DNA of 64,000 nt from Salipaludibacillus keqinensis (GCF_003226325.1 NZ_PDOD01000002.1:310001-374000); one strand, 5' to 3'. Shown: positions 17,978 through 27,581, counted from the stretch's first letter. Numbers and translations: made by a program. The notes: a model not told the origin generated them from the letters alone.

Positions 17978-18331
17978 ATGAAGTTTCAAGAATCTGGACT
18001 GGAAAGTCTAATCATTGAATTCCAAGTTTTAGAAGAAATTATGGAAGAAGCAGGGTTTCATAACCAATACGATTATGAGCGTATCACGTTTGATTATAAA
18101 ATGATTGATCAAGTTCATGATGATGTTTATTATTTGCGCGTTCCTGCTCACGTGGAAGACGGTGAAATTCCTTCGCCTCACGCAACAGTTAAGATGATGG
18201 TTCCATATGTAGGAAAACATTACTACCCGCATGGTGTCGAATATGACGAAGAATTTCCGAAAAAGGTCATCGATAAGTGTAATAAAAAAATCGAACTTAT
18301 TTTCGAGAAAATTAAAAGCGAAGCCATTTAA
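17978..18331 (+). CDS. ylbA: YugN-like family protein YlbA
   Basis: Cytosolic protein of 117 residues with the YugN-like fold, found only in Bacillales; function unknown. Conserved landmarks are FDYKMIDQVHDDVYYLRVPA near residue 33 and ATVKMMVPYVGKHYYPHGVEY near 68. Ribosome site CTAGGAGGT lies ten bases before the ATG. Synteny (between ylbB and the cta genes) supports ylbA. Confidence 0.85.
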   Translation: MKFQESGLESLIIEFQVLEEIMEEAGFHNQYDYERITFDYKMIDQVHDDVYYLRVPAHVEDGEIPSPHATVKMMVPYVGKHYYPHGVEYDEEFPKKVIDKCNKKIELIFEKIKSEAI

Positions 18332-18437
18332 TTTCAAACATTTCTACATAGAAGGATGAAAATCTTGGCTTGATGCTCTTCACTCCAAGAGGCTTACTGT
18401 CCGTAAATACGGATAAAAGATTGTCTTGACAATCATC

Positions 18438-18499
18438 CGCTTTCGATACAGTCAATTTAGGCCTCATTTAGCCTAGTGTCTCTATCGAAAGCTTTTTTT
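18438..18499 (+). terminator. Strong terminator downstream of ylbA
   Basis: Outer arms GCTTTCGATA/TATCGAAAGC, inner arms TAGGC/GCCTA, followed by eight Ts. The hairpin starts 105 bases after the ylbA stop, so a long 3' UTR or a small RNA may precede it. Confidence 0.85.
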
Positions 18500-18628
18500 T
18501 ACACCTTTTTATTTGATACTACTCTACCTTTCTAAAGTGACGTATGTTCATCAATCATAAAAAATTTTCCTACTATAAATGATTTAGCTGCGTCGTCATT
18601 CATAACGAAACGAGAAAGGGGCATTCCG

Positions 18629-19687
18629 TTGACACCACAGACAAAAAAGAAATATTTCTACATAGCTTTAGGGATTTTAGTTACTGCCCTGTTCATCTAT
18701 TTCGTTTTACCTGTATCTATCCCACTTATTTTAGCGCTAATCACAGCATTATTTTTATCGCCAGTAGTCAATGGTTTAGTGAATAAGGCAAAGCTTTCCC
18801 GAAGTCTAGCAGTATTTATCATCTTTATCTCATTCTTGCTATTGATTGCTCTCGTTGGATATTTTACGTTTACGAGAGCCTTGACACAATTGAATTCATT
18901 CGTAGAAAATCTACCTATGACCATCAATGAAATCAATCTCGCTTGGATGTCTTTATTAGAAAATTTGCGTCTTCAGTTCGATCAGTATTCTGCAGATATT
19001 GTGAAGGAAATTGATGCAGCTGTAACAACTCAGCTATTGGAAATGAGAGACCGATTGCAAAACATCAATATTATAGGTTACGCTACGAGTATTTTAGTCA
19101 GAATACCATCCTATATTGTTTCTTTTCTTGTGTATTTAATTGCATTGTATTTGTTCCTTCTAGATTTACCTAGACTAAAGACGAAATTATTTACATACAT
19201 GTCTGAAGAAACAGCTAAGAAAGTTAGTTTTATGTCGGGTAGATTGTCATATGTGATATTCGGATTTTTCAAAGCTCAGTTCCTTGTCAGTATTATCATC
19301 TTTATCGTCACTTTCATCGGACTATGGTTTATCGCACCAGAAGTAGCGTTAATCATGTCCATCTTCATTTGGTTAATTGACTTCATTCCAATTATCGGCT
19401 CGATCGCCGTCCTTGGTCCGTGGGCAGGCTACCATTTAATCGCAGGAAATACGGCCTTGGCTGTTCAACTATTAGTATTAGCAGCCGTGCTATTAACAAT
19501 TAGAAGAACCGTAGAACCGAAAGTAATGGGACACCATATCGGTTTATCTCCTTTAGCCACACTGATCTCACTATACATTGGTTTAATGCTCTTAGGCGCC
19601 GTAGGGTTCATCGTCGGACCACTTGCTGTCATTCTATTTACAAGCGCGCGCGAAGCAGGAATCATTAAAATGAATGTCAAAATTTAA
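18629..19687 (+). CDS. AI-2E family transporter, sporulation YtvI-like
   Basis: Membrane protein of 352 residues in the AI-2E/PerM transporter family; the pattern is that of the sporulation protein YtvI. It has about eight helices: two at residues 8-42, one near 60, a long soluble helical stretch (80-150), then five more. The ending GLSPLATLISLYIGLMLLGAVGFIVGPLAVILF is the family signature. The start is TTG at 18629, behind GAGAAAGGGGC. It is not in this place in B. subtilis. Confidence 0.8.
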   Translation: MTPQTKKKYFYIALGILVTALFIYFVLPVSIPLILALITALFLSPVVNGLVNKAKLSRSLAVFIIFISFLLLIALVGYFTFTRALTQLNSFVENLPMTINEINLAWMSLLENLRLQFDQYSADIVKEIDAAVTTQLLEMRDRLQNINIIGYATSILVRIPSYIVSFLVYLIALYLFLLDLPRLKTKLFTYMSEETAKKVSFMSGRLSYVIFGFFKAQFLVSIIIFIVTFIGLWFIAPEVALIMSIFIWLIDFIPIIGSIAVLGPWAGYHLIAGNTALAVQLLVLAAVLLTIRRTVEPKVMGHHIGLSPLATLISLYIGLMLLGAVGFIVGPLAVILFTSAREAGIIKMNVKI

Positions 19688-19705
19688 CAAGCGTTCAATA
19701 TACAA

Positions 19706-19752
19706 AGAAAAGACAACTCCTACCCTGTAATCGGTGTAGGAGTTGTCTTTTC
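19706..19752 (+). terminator. Terminator of the YtvI-like gene
   Basis: AGAAAAGACAACTCCTAC pairs with GTAGGAGTTGTCTTTTCT, 20 bases past the stop, followed by Ts in the arm itself. Confidence 0.88.
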
Positions 19753-19820
19753 TAAATTCCGCTTAGAATGACGTGAATTGTTTTAATTGCAGCATGGAAC
19801 CGATTGACCCCACAGAGTAC

Positions 19821-19854
19821 AGAAAAACCTTCGCCCATAAACGAAGGTTTTTCT
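19821..19854 (-). terminator. ctaM terminator
   Basis: AGAAAAACCTTCG/CGAAGGTTTTTCT palindrome with an eight-base loop, ten bases past the ctaM stop. Confidence 0.88.
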
Positions 19855-19863
19855 CAATTACAC

Positions 19864-20325
19864 TTAAATTGTCCCTAGAATGGCTCGAAATAACTGCGTT
19901 GTTTCTCCTGGAGGATAAATGATGTACAACAAGAAGTAAACGGCGATCCCAGTCGTCGCAGAAATAAACCATATAATCGATGTGTAAGGTCCTAATTTAC
20001 GATGGATCGATAGATTATTCTTGTATCCTGAGACCAACTGAATGATCCCTAGAACAGCCGCAATCGTTGCCATGGAAATATGAAACAGTAGAAAAATTCG
20101 ATAATACGTCTCCACATCTTCAGGCCCTCCGAAGGCCGTACTGCCAATAAAAAATGTTTTAGATAAATATGTAGCAAAGAAAACTGAGGCAAGAACGGCT
20201 GCCCAAAACATCACTTTTCTATGAGCATCTATCTTCCTCTTTGCGATCAAATACCATCCTACCGCAACAAATATGGCACTCAGCGCAATAAAAACGGTAC
20301 TTATAAATGGCAAAAACGTAGCCAT
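19864..20325 (-). CDS. ctaM: DUF420 membrane protein, CtaM/YozB-type oxidase assembly factor
   Basis: Four-helix membrane protein of about 153 residues in the DUF420 family. The Staphylococcus aureus member CtaM is needed to make active aa3-type oxidase. Helices lie near residues 5-25, 38-58, 78-103 and 120-142. Conserved His residues sit in KIDAHRKVMFWAAV (near 34), LLFHISMA (near 86) and IHRKLGP (near 112) and may bind haem or copper. The ATG at 20325 follows GAGGGAG by eight bases; a GTG at 20334 overlaps the site. In B. subtilis ctaG follows ctaF here; this genome has ctaM instead. Confidence 0.85.
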   Translation of the reverse strand: MATFLPFISTVFIALSAIFVAVGWYLIAKRKIDAHRKVMFWAAVLASVFFATYLSKTFFIGSTAFGGPEDVETYYRIFLLFHISMATIAAVLGIIQLVSGYKNNLSIHRKLGPYTSIIWFISATTGIAVYFLLYIIYPPGETTQLFRAILGTI

Positions 20326-20517
20326 ATTTCCCACTCCCTCTATTATCTTTAGCTTTGTAAGAGATTCACTAAAAGTGAAGGAAAAGCTCCCCTTGATTCA
20401 CATAAGATTTCCCTCAAAGCTACTCCCCCGAAAAATTTAGTCAATTCATGATAATACGTTCAATGTGAAACAATCACACAAACCACATTATATATGAAAA
20501 CAAAAGCTCATTTCAAG

Positions 20518-20549
20518 AAAAAGTACCTCCTTAGTGGGAGGTACTTTTT
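20518..20549 (-). terminator. Terminator of the ctaB-F operon
   Basis: AAAAAGTACCTCC/GGAGGTACTTTTT palindrome with a six-base loop immediately after ctaF. Confidence 0.9.
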
Positions 20550-20552
20550 AAC

Positions 20553-20900
20553 TTAATATTTAACTACACCTATTAAGAGCATCAATGTCGCAACAGTTAA
20601 AGCTGCCACGAATAATCCAGACCAAATCATAACATTGACCCAGCCTGTGCCTTTCGCATTCATGTGCATGAAGAAATAAAGCTGAAGAATCACTTGCACA
20701 CTCGCTAAAATCAAAATAAATGGAATGGCAAATCCGCTTGGCACAGCATCACTTGCTATGGACAAAAATGCCATTGAAGTAATGAAGATCATAAACACAA
20801 AAGAGATAAGCTGCGTTCTCATCTCATTTTTCAGTTTTCGTTCTGTACTTTTTGATGGTTTCCCTTGAAGAGGAGCACTAGGATCTACATGAGAGCTCAT
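20553..20900 (-). CDS. ctaF: Cytochrome caa3 oxidase subunit IV
   Basis: Small subunit of the caa3 cytochrome c oxidase, 115 residues with three transmembrane helices (about 33-52, 58-78, 92-112). The block QLYFFMHMNAKGTGW near residue 75 is the COX4_pro signature. It lies four bases past ctaE, so it is the last gene of the ctaC-D-E-F unit. Confidence 0.92.
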   Translation of the reverse strand: MSSHVDPSAPLQGKPSKSTERKLKNEMRTQLISFVFMIFITSMAFLSIASDAVPSGFAIPFILILASVQVILQLYFFMHMNAKGTGWVNVMIWSGLFVAALTVATLMLLIGVVKY

Positions 20901-20904
20901 TTGA

Positions 20905-21525
20905 TCAACCTCCTATTCCTAATAGATATACAACAGTGAAGATAAACACCCATACAACATCAATAAAGTGCCAATATAGTACTGCTGTATAAAATTTAGG
21001 TGCATTCGTTAACGTTAATCCTGATTTTCTGTAACGAATTAACAAGACAGTAATCCATGATACACCGAAAGCTACGTGGGCTCCGTGAGTACCAACGAGT
21101 GTGTAAAAAGATGAAGCAAATGCACTCGTGGTAAAACCTAACCCTAGATGATAGTACTCATAGAATTCGTAAATTTCAAATCCTAGGAACGCAACCCCTA
21201 AAAGGACGGTTGCCCACATCCACATGAGAAGTCCTTTGTAATTCCCTCGCTTCATGTTAATAACTGCGAACACACTCGTTAAACTACTTGTTAAAAGGAT
21301 CATTGTCATAATGAACACGAGGTCCAAGTGGAACAGATCGCTTGGTCCCGGACCGTCGACAACCCCATCACGAAGTCCTAAATACGTACCGAACAAACTA
21401 CCAAACAGGACGGTTTCCCCACCAAGGAAAAACCAGAATCCTAAATATTTATTTCTGCCTTCCAGTGTCGCCTTCTCCGGATTCGGAGGAAGGGTGTGTT
21501 GTTCTACCGCTTGATGATCAGCCAT
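20905..21525 (-). CDS. ctaE: Cytochrome caa3 oxidase subunit III
   Basis: Membrane subunit of 206 residues with five helices, the short form used with caa3 enzymes. FWFFLGGETVLFGSLFGTYL near residue 32, GTHGAHVAFGVSWI near 144 and YWHFIDVVWVFIF near 184 are conserved COX3 elements. Two bases separate it from ctaD. It stabilises subunit I and the proton-uptake path. Confidence 0.95.
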   Translation of the reverse strand: MADHQAVEQHTLPPNPEKATLEGRNKYLGFWFFLGGETVLFGSLFGTYLGLRDGVVDGPGPSDLFHLDLVFIMTMILLTSSLTSVFAVINMKRGNYKGLLMWMWATVLLGVAFLGFEIYEFYEYYHLGLGFTTSAFASSFYTLVGTHGAHVAFGVSWITVLLIRYRKSGLTLTNAPKFYTAVLYWHFIDVVWVFIFTVVYLLGIGG

Positions 21526-21527
21526 AA

Positions 21528-23360
21528 TTAACCCTCCTCCTTGTCACGTTTAATTGCTTCAACTGGGATATGATATCCATGATCCTCTTTAATAGATCGA
21601 ACGAACATGGCACCAAAAGTGATCGCAAACCCTACAATTGTCAGAGGATGAACTAAATAAATCAATCCGAATGCTGCAACGACAAGACCTAATGACATAA
21701 CTACCGGTAAGATCGTTCCGTTCGGCATATGAATGTCTTCTAAAGGTTCCGCAGCTTTCATTTTTCCATCACCTTCGTACTTCTCATGCCAGTAAGCGTC
21801 TAACTCACGAACTAACGGAGTTTGCGCAAAGTTGTACTCAGGAACTGGTGTTGGTGTCGTCCATTCTAATGTACGACCATCCCATGGATCTGCCACGTTT
21901 GTGCGATTCTTAGTGGAAACGAAAATACACACAAGTAGCAAGATAAAGGCGACTGTCATAAGGAAAGCACCCATTGTACTAATAAAGTTCATACTATCTA
22001 ACCCTTGACCTGGAAGGTATGAAGCCACACGACGAGGCATACCCATCAAGCCTAAGAAATGCTGAACAAAGAACGTTAAATGGAAACCGATTAAGAATAA
22101 CCAGAAGAACCATTTTCCTAACGTTTCGTTTAAACGATAACCGAACATTTTTGGCCACCAGTAGAATGTACCGGAAAAGAGACCAAATACTACCCCTCCA
22201 ATAATAACGTAGTGGAAGTGGGCTACAACGAAGTACGTATCATGGAACTGATAGTTCGCAGCACTTGTTGCAAGCATAACACCTGTTACCCCACCCATAA
22301 CGAAGGAAGGAAGAAACCCTAAGGCAAATAAATTGGCTGTTGTAAATTGAATACGTCCGCCCCATAGGGTTAACAGCCAGTTGAATATCTTGATCCCTGT
22401 CGGAACGGCAATCGCCATCGTTGCAACAGCGAAAATTGCGTTAGCTACTGGACCCATACCTACTGTAAACATGTGGTGAGCCCAAACCATGAATCCTAAG
22501 AAACCAATGATTAACGTAGCGAATACCATCGCGGAGTAACCAAATAATCTCTTTTTAGCAAATGTTGCCAGGACTTCTGAAAAGATCCCGAAAGCAGGAA
22601 GTATTAAAATATAAACTTCAGGGTGACCAAATATCCAGAATAAATGTTGCCAGATAATGACATTTCCGCCGAAGTCAACGGCAAAATACGTTGCTCCAAA
22701 AAGTCTTTCTAACATTAATAATAATAATCCAATTGTTAAAGCTGGGAATGCGAATAAAATTAACATGGAAGCCACGAAAGAACTCCACGTAAATAATGGC
22801 ATTCTCATCATGCTCATTCCTGGTGCTCTCATATTAATAATCGTTACGAGGAAGTTAATCCCCCCAATAAGAGTACCTGCGCCACCGATTTGTAGACCTA
22901 GAACATAATAATCTAGACCGTGACCTGGAGATTCACTAGACAACGGAACATATGCTGTCCAACCGGCATCTGGAGCGCCTCCGACAAACCAACTGACATT
23001 CAGTAAGATTCCTCCGAATAAAAACAGCCAGAAACCTAAAGCGTTTAAGAAAGGAAATGCTACGTCACGTGCTCCAATTTGGAGCGGAATGATAAAGTTC
23101 ATAAAACCAAATAAGAGAGGCATGGCTGCTAAGAAAATCATTGTCGTTCCATGCATCGTTAATAATTCATTAAAAGTTTGCGCCTGAACAAATGTAAATT
23201 CAGGAAACATGAGCTGAATACGCATTAATATTGCTTCCAAGCCACCCAAGGCGAAGAAAAATGCTCCCCCGGCCAAATACATAATCCCAATTTTCTTGTG
23301 ATCGACCGTGGTCAGCCAGTCCCAAATAACATTTTTAGACTGAGCCTTTTCATAAGACAC
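21528..23360 (-). CDS. ctaD: Cytochrome caa3 oxidase subunit I
   Basis: Catalytic subunit of 610 residues that reduces O2 at the haem a3-CuB site and pumps protons. Visible sites: the low-spin haem ligand in LTMHGTTMIFL near residue 69; GHPEVYILILPAFG near 248 with the CuB His and the cross-linked Tyr; the CuB His pair in WAHHMFTVG near 299; and HDTYFVVAHFHYVI near 377 holding the a3 and a ligands. The start is GTG at 23360 behind GGGGG. Length is typical of the Bacillus type. Confidence 0.97.
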   Translation of the reverse strand: MSYEKAQSKNVIWDWLTTVDHKKIGIMYLAGGAFFFALGGLEAILMRIQLMFPEFTFVQAQTFNELLTMHGTTMIFLAAMPLLFGFMNFIIPLQIGARDVAFPFLNALGFWLFLFGGILLNVSWFVGGAPDAGWTAYVPLSSESPGHGLDYYVLGLQIGGAGTLIGGINFLVTIINMRAPGMSMMRMPLFTWSSFVASMLILFAFPALTIGLLLLMLERLFGATYFAVDFGGNVIIWQHLFWIFGHPEVYILILPAFGIFSEVLATFAKKRLFGYSAMVFATLIIGFLGFMVWAHHMFTVGMGPVANAIFAVATMAIAVPTGIKIFNWLLTLWGGRIQFTTANLFALGFLPSFVMGGVTGVMLATSAANYQFHDTYFVVAHFHYVIIGGVVFGLFSGTFYWWPKMFGYRLNETLGKWFFWLFLIGFHLTFFVQHFLGLMGMPRRVASYLPGQGLDSMNFISTMGAFLMTVAFILLLVCIFVSTKNRTNVADPWDGRTLEWTTPTPVPEYNFAQTPLVRELDAYWHEKYEGDGKMKAAEPLEDIHMPNGTILPVVMSLGLVVAAFGLIYLVHPLTIVGFAITFGAMFVRSIKEDHGYHIPVEAIKRDKEEG

Positions 23361-23383
23361 GTGTTCATACCCCCTTTTACTAC

Positions 23384-24433
23384 CTATTCTTCTTCAAGTA
23401 TTTTTAATTCGTTGAGATATTCAATAAGTGCAGCCATTTCTTCATCATTAATTGCCTCATGATCAAAGTTAGGCATTTCATTGCCAGGCTTGTATTCTTG
23501 TGTATCTCGTAACCATGCTTCTAAATTCTCGTCAGTAGGATCCATATAACCTGCGAGAACTTCTCTTTCCCCATAGTTCGTTAAGTTAGGTCCGATATTT
23601 CCGCCATCATCTCCAACAGCATGACAACTAATACAACTTTGTTCGAAAACACCGCGACCATCAACAGCTACTTCGCCTTCTGGCTCTGTCACATTGGATG
23701 GTGGTTCAGCCATGTTACTAGCCCATGTTTCAAAAGTATCTGGATCAACGGCAATGACTTTAAAGTCCATTAACCAGTGGGAAGGTCCACAAAGTTCTGT
23801 ACATTTCCCCATGTAAACACCTTCTTCAGGTGCTTCGAACCACATATCATTTTGAATGCCTGGAACATTATCTTGCTTACCAGCTAAGGCTGGAACCCAG
23901 AATGAATGCTGAACATCACTTGATTGAAGTTCAATAATAATCCTTGTATCTGTCGGGATATACATATCTTGCCCTGCTGTGATGTCATAGTCAGGATATG
24001 TGAACTCCCACCAGAATTGGTGAGCCATAACTTCCACTACTACGTGGTCCATCTCTCCATCTTCACTTTCTTCTCCCTCTTCATTAACACTCACATCTGC
24101 AAGCGTGAACGTGTCCATCACGTTCGGAATCGCTAACATTAACAAGAGCAAGATCGGAATTGTCGTCCAAATTGTTTCTAACGTTCGATTCCCGTGCACT
24201 TGTTTTGGAATATGAGTATCGCCTGGACGTTCTCTGAATCGATAAAGAACAAAAATGTAAATTGCAAATACGATAACAAGAACGAAGATCATAATATACA
24301 AGCTGAGCTGGATTAAGGAATATTGCATTTCTGCAACCGGACCTTGTGGATCAAGAGCAGATAAATTCTGCACTCCACAACCAGACATCAGCAAGATGAG
24401 AGATAATGGAAGTAACCGCCATAAATACTTCAT
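23384..24433 (-). CDS. ctaC: Cytochrome caa3 oxidase subunit II with cytochrome c domain
   Basis: Electron entry subunit of 349 residues. It is a lipoprotein (lipobox Cys19, MSGC) with two transmembrane helices, a CuA domain and a fused cytochrome c. CuA ligands are in GKCTELCGPSHWLM around residue 210; the haem c motif is CISCH near 264, with a later Met ligand in GNEMPNF. An acidic insert (NEEGEESEDGEMD) precedes the CuA domain, consistent with a salt-adapted exterior. It is 38 bases downstream of ctaB. Confidence 0.97.
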   Translation of the reverse strand: MKYLWRLLPLSLILLMSGCGVQNLSALDPQGPVAEMQYSLIQLSLYIMIFVLVIVFAIYIFVLYRFRERPGDTHIPKQVHGNRTLETIWTTIPILLLLMLAIPNVMDTFTLADVSVNEEGEESEDGEMDHVVVEVMAHQFWWEFTYPDYDITAGQDMYIPTDTRIIIELQSSDVQHSFWVPALAGKQDNVPGIQNDMWFEAPEEGVYMGKCTELCGPSHWLMDFKVIAVDPDTFETWASNMAEPPSNVTEPEGEVAVDGRGVFEQSCISCHAVGDDGGNIGPNLTNYGEREVLAGYMDPTDENLEAWLRDTQEYKPGNEMPNFDHEAINDEEMAALIEYLNELKILEEE

Positions 24434-24471
24434 CTCGTCACAAACCCCTCTTTCTGTACTGAATATATTTT

Positions 24472-25413
24472 TTAAAACATGTGAACGATAACCATAAGCA
24501 CAAACATAACTGTTAGATAGTTAAGCGAATAGATAAACATATGTTTGGCCCATTTTAAATCATCTTTCATTTTCAAACCGGCTAAACCAAGAACTAGCCA
24601 GCCTCCTCCTAATAAAATAGCAGCTGTTGTATAAACGACACCGAAATCGGCCACAAATAACGATACAGGAATTAATGCAGCGATATACCAAATGATTTGG
24701 CGTTTCGTAAGTGCAAACCCTGCTACGACAGGAAGCATTGGTATTCCAGCCGCTTTATATTCATCCGCCCGCTTCATAGCAAGTGCCAAGAAGTGAGGTG
24801 GCTGCCATACAAACATGATTAAGAACAGAGCCCATGCAAATGGGTGTAATCCTGGATCTATAGCTGCCCAACCAATAAGCGGAGGAACTGCTCCAGCAAA
24901 ACTGCCGACAATCGTATTTAGTGTTGTCGTTCTCTTCGTCCACATCGTATATAAAACGACATACGTGATCAGCCCAGCAACCCCTATCACTGCGGCTACG
25001 AAGGTGGTCATTGCAAGAAACGCTGTACCGCCTATGGATAAAGCCAAGCCATACGTAAGCGTTTGTTTCCCCGTCAACTGACCATTCACTGTAGGGCGTT
25101 CTTTCGTTCGCTCCATTAAGTGGTCAATATCGCGGTCAATGTAATTATTTAACGCACACCCACCAGCTATAATCAATGCTGAGCCAAGTAAAGCTAGAAA
25201 AGCATTTAAAGGGTCAGCCCCTAAAGTCGTACCTGTATAATAAGCTGCCAAATATAACCCTGCAAAAGTGGTAATTAAATTTGACATGACGATCCCCGTT
25301 TTGGAAATGGCAAGATACTCCCGCCAACTTGCTTGTTTGCTTTCTTCGACTGCATCCACATGTTCGAACGTATTCACTGATGAAATTGTGGTCATTTTAC
25401 TCAATTCGTTCAC
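24472..25413 (-). CDS. ctaB: Protohaem IX farnesyltransferase (haem O synthase)
   Basis: Adds the farnesyl group to haem B to give haem O, the precursor of haem A. The UbiA-type polytopic protein of up to 313 residues has the Asp-rich motif [20 protein letters not shown] near residue 88 and the second loop [17 protein letters not shown] near 213. Start is uncertain: GTG 25413 overlaps the GGGGGG ribosome site, so TTG 25404 or ATG 25395 may be used. First gene of the ctaB-F unit. Confidence 0.95.
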   Translation of the reverse strand: MNELSKMTTISSVNTFEHVDAVEESKQASWREYLAISKTGIVMSNLITTFAGLYLAAYYTGTTLGADPLNAFLALLGSALIIAGGCALNNYIDRDIDHLMERTKERPTVNGQLTGKQTLTYGLALSIGGTAFLAMTTFVAAVIGVAGLITYVVLYTMWTKRTTTLNTIVGSFAGAVPPLIGWAAIDPGLHPFAWALFLIMFVWQPPHFLALAMKRADEYKAAGIPMLPVVAGFALTKRQIIWYIAALIPVSLFVADFGVVYTTAAILLGGGWLVLGLAGLKMKDDLKWAKHMFIYSLNYLTVMFVLMVIVHMF

Positions 25414-25772
25414 CCCCCTAATGTGATCATCTTTCCATAATCAAACCATGTTTCTTTATTTAAGTCTAACCTTTTGCACCTAAATCTTTAGAAAAATAAG
25501 TAAAGGATTAGTAGAGAAAATACTATTCTCTGAAAACTTCAACAAAAGAAACGAAAGTTGATAAAGAATAAACTTAAGTCATCCATTCACATTATAAAGC
25601 AAGATTCAGTGATTTTCATCACATTTTTTTGATAAGTTCTCCTAACCTTTACTTTTAGTGAGAAAAAAGTCGAAATCCACCTTTGCACTGTAGCTATATT
25701 ATATAATAGATGTTGAATCGATTGAAAGTAATTTTTCTGGAAGTCCCCATAAGATCTGGCAAACAAGTTCCG

Positions 25773-25801
25773 TTGACTTTTTTACAAAGAATTCATAAAA
25801 T
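25773..25801 (+). promoter_or_regulatory. Sigma-A promoter of ctaA
   Basis: TTGACT, 17-base spacer, TAAAAT, about 108 bases upstream of the ctaA start. The 496-base divergent space between ctaB and ctaA holds no gene. I could not pick out a good promoter for ctaB. Confidence 0.65.
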
Positions 25802-25860
25802 GAAGGTCGAGTTCTTATTTCGCAAAGGATAGGTAGATAATTTTTTAAAATAACTTTATT

Positions 25861-25883
25861 ATACATTTTAAAGTAAAATGTAT
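25861..25883 (+). promoter_or_regulatory. Perfect inverted repeat in the ctaA leader
   Basis: Ten-base perfect arms ATACATTTTA/TAAAATGTAT separated by AAG, ending 26 bases before the ctaA ATG. It can be a repressor site or an RNA hairpin next to the ribosome site GGAG. It has no T-run, so it is not an ordinary terminator. Confidence 0.55.
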
Positions 25884-25909
25884 TTAAATAGGAGAAAGAC
25901 GGTGGAACG

Positions 25910-26806
25910 ATGCTTCGATTTCTAAAAATATTTGGTGTAATGACAACGTTCGGAATGCTCGTTGTGATTATTCAAGGGGCTCTCGTCACGCAGACAGGAT
26001 CAGGAGATGCTTGCGGCGCAGAGTGGCCTCTATGCTATGGACAACTCATTCCTGAGGATCCTACGATTCAGACATTGATAGAATATACCCATCGTCTCGT
26101 ATCAGCGATCTTAGGACTTATGGTCATCATACACGCCGTTTGGAGTTGGATTTCTCTTCGCCAGATGAAAGAAACGAAATTATTTTCTATTTTAGCCGTA
26201 GCATTTATTATTTTCCAAGGTCTATTAGGGGCAGCGGCCGTTGTTTGGGGACAATCGGATGCGGTCATGGCGCTTCACTTTGGGTTCTCATTAATCTCAT
26301 TTACAAGTGTATTATTGTTGACGATCCTCGCCTTCGAATACGGTAAAGATAAATCTTACACTGCACCATCGATGACTTCAGGAATGAGAAAATATTTTTA
26401 TTTCACATTAGCTTACGTTTATGCTGTTGTATATACAGGCGCTTATGTGAAACATACAGAATCTGGCGCTGCTTGTGGTGGTTGGCCTCTTTGCAACGGC
26501 CAACTGATTCCCGAGTTAGAAGGAAGAACGCTGATTCAATTTGGCCATCGGGTGGCTGCAGGGGTTCTTTTCTTAGTCATTATTGGATCGTTATTTATGA
26601 TTTTGAAGAACTACAGAGGTGAAAAAACTCTTGCTTATTCTGTGATTATTAGTTCGATATTTATTACTTTGCAAGTTATAAGTGGAGCGTTTGTTATTTT
26701 CACTGGTTTCACATTAAATGCTACACTCACTCATGCCTTCCTTGTAAGTCTTTTGTTCGGTTCTATCAGTTACACAGCGTTACTAGCATACCGTTCCCAA
26801 AAATAG
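25910..26806 (+). CDS. ctaA: Haem A synthase
   Basis: Oxidises haem O to haem A for the caa3 oxidase. Eight-helix protein of 298 residues with two homologous halves. Paired Cys lie in CGAEWPLC near residue 35 and in the repeat CGGWPLC near 190. The haem-ligand His residues are in EYTHRLVS near 60, ALHFGFSL near 123, QFGHRVAA near 214 and LTHAFLVS near 275. Divergent from ctaB, as in B. subtilis. Confidence 0.96.
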   Translation: MLRFLKIFGVMTTFGMLVVIIQGALVTQTGSGDACGAEWPLCYGQLIPEDPTIQTLIEYTHRLVSAILGLMVIIHAVWSWISLRQMKETKLFSILAVAFIIFQGLLGAAAVVWGQSDAVMALHFGFSLISFTSVLLLTILAFEYGKDKSYTAPSMTSGMRKYFYFTLAYVYAVVYTGAYVKHTESGAACGGWPLCNGQLIPELEGRTLIQFGHRVAAGVLFLVIIGSLFMILKNYRGEKTLAYSVIISSIFITLQVISGAFVIFTGFTLNATLTHAFLVSLLFGSISYTALLAYRSQK

Positions 26807-26815
26807 CACGCATAG

Positions 26816-26846
26816 AAAAAGCTGGCCTTTTATAGGCCAGCTTTTT
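26816..26846. terminator. Bidirectional terminator between ctaA and dps
   Basis: AAAAAGCTGGCC/GGCCAGCTTTTT perfect arms, seven-base loop, between two convergent genes. Confidence 0.92.
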
Positions 26847-26851
26847 CTGAT

Positions 26852-27298
26852 TTATTTACCTAAGAATGCCCGAAGCATCCATGTATGTTTTTCAACCGAT
26901 TGACGAATTTCAATTAGCATGTCCGCTGTAGTTTCATCATCTGCATCCTCTTCTAAAGCTTCCACATCTTCTTTTAACTCTTTAGCTAGTTGATCAAAGT
27001 CACTGATCAACGCTCTCACCATTTCCTCTGAATTTTTGTCCCCTTCTGCTTCTGCAATCGTCGATTGATTAAGGTATTCCTTCATCGTTGCGACCGGCTT
27101 CCCTTTTAATGCCAGAAGGCGTTCTGCAAGCTCATCAATATGACCTGCCGCTTCGTTGTAGAGCTCTTCAAATTTCTCGTGTAACGTGAAGAAATGTGGT
27201 CCTTTTACATACCAATGATAGTTGTGCAACTTTACAAACAACACGTTCCAGTTTGATACTTGACGATTAAGAATTTTTGCTGTCTTCTCATGTGCCAA
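26852..27298 (-). CDS. dps: Dps-family ferritin-like protein
   Basis: Forms a 12-subunit shell that oxidises and stores iron and can protect DNA in stress. Core motif [18 protein letters not shown] (about residues 23-40 of the 148-residue form), followed by [19 protein letters not shown], gives the inter-subunit ferroxidase ligands (His, His, Asp, Glu). The TTG at 27298 is preferred because AGGGAG (27308-27313) lies nine bases upstream; an ATG at 27325 has no ribosome site but would add nine residues. It occupies the place where ftsW and pycA lie in B. subtilis. Confidence 0.9.
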   Translation of the reverse strand: MAHEKTAKILNRQVSNWNVLFVKLHNYHWYVKGPHFFTLHEKFEELYNEAAGHIDELAERLLALKGKPVATMKEYLNQSTIAEAEGDKNSEEMVRALISDFDQLAKELKEDVEALEEDADDETTADMLIEIRQSVEKHTWMLRAFLGK

Positions 27299-27382
27299 TT
27301 CGATCAACTCCCTAAGTAAGTTCATTTCTAGTGCGTTCTATACAGTGGAAAAGGGATCCCCCTAGACCCTCCTCCAACATAA

Positions 27383-27411
27383 ATTATAGCGAAAGGATTG
27401 GAGAATTCCAA
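27383..27411 (-). promoter_or_regulatory. Sigma-A promoter of dps
   Basis: TTGGAA, 17-base spacer, TATAAT on the minus strand, about 60-85 bases upstream of the gene. No PerR-like box was found next to it. Confidence 0.65.
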
Positions 27412-27581
27412 GAGAATGAGCATATTGTCACAGGACCGACAAATTCGATTGAGCATAGAAAGCATTCACAAGAGGGTAATAGTTTTTGATAATTAGAAAC
27501 ACAAGGAGAACAGGACTAGGGGTTCTCTCTATGGCGGTTGCGAAAATTGTCGAATATTGTTATGCGAACGAATACTGAGGC

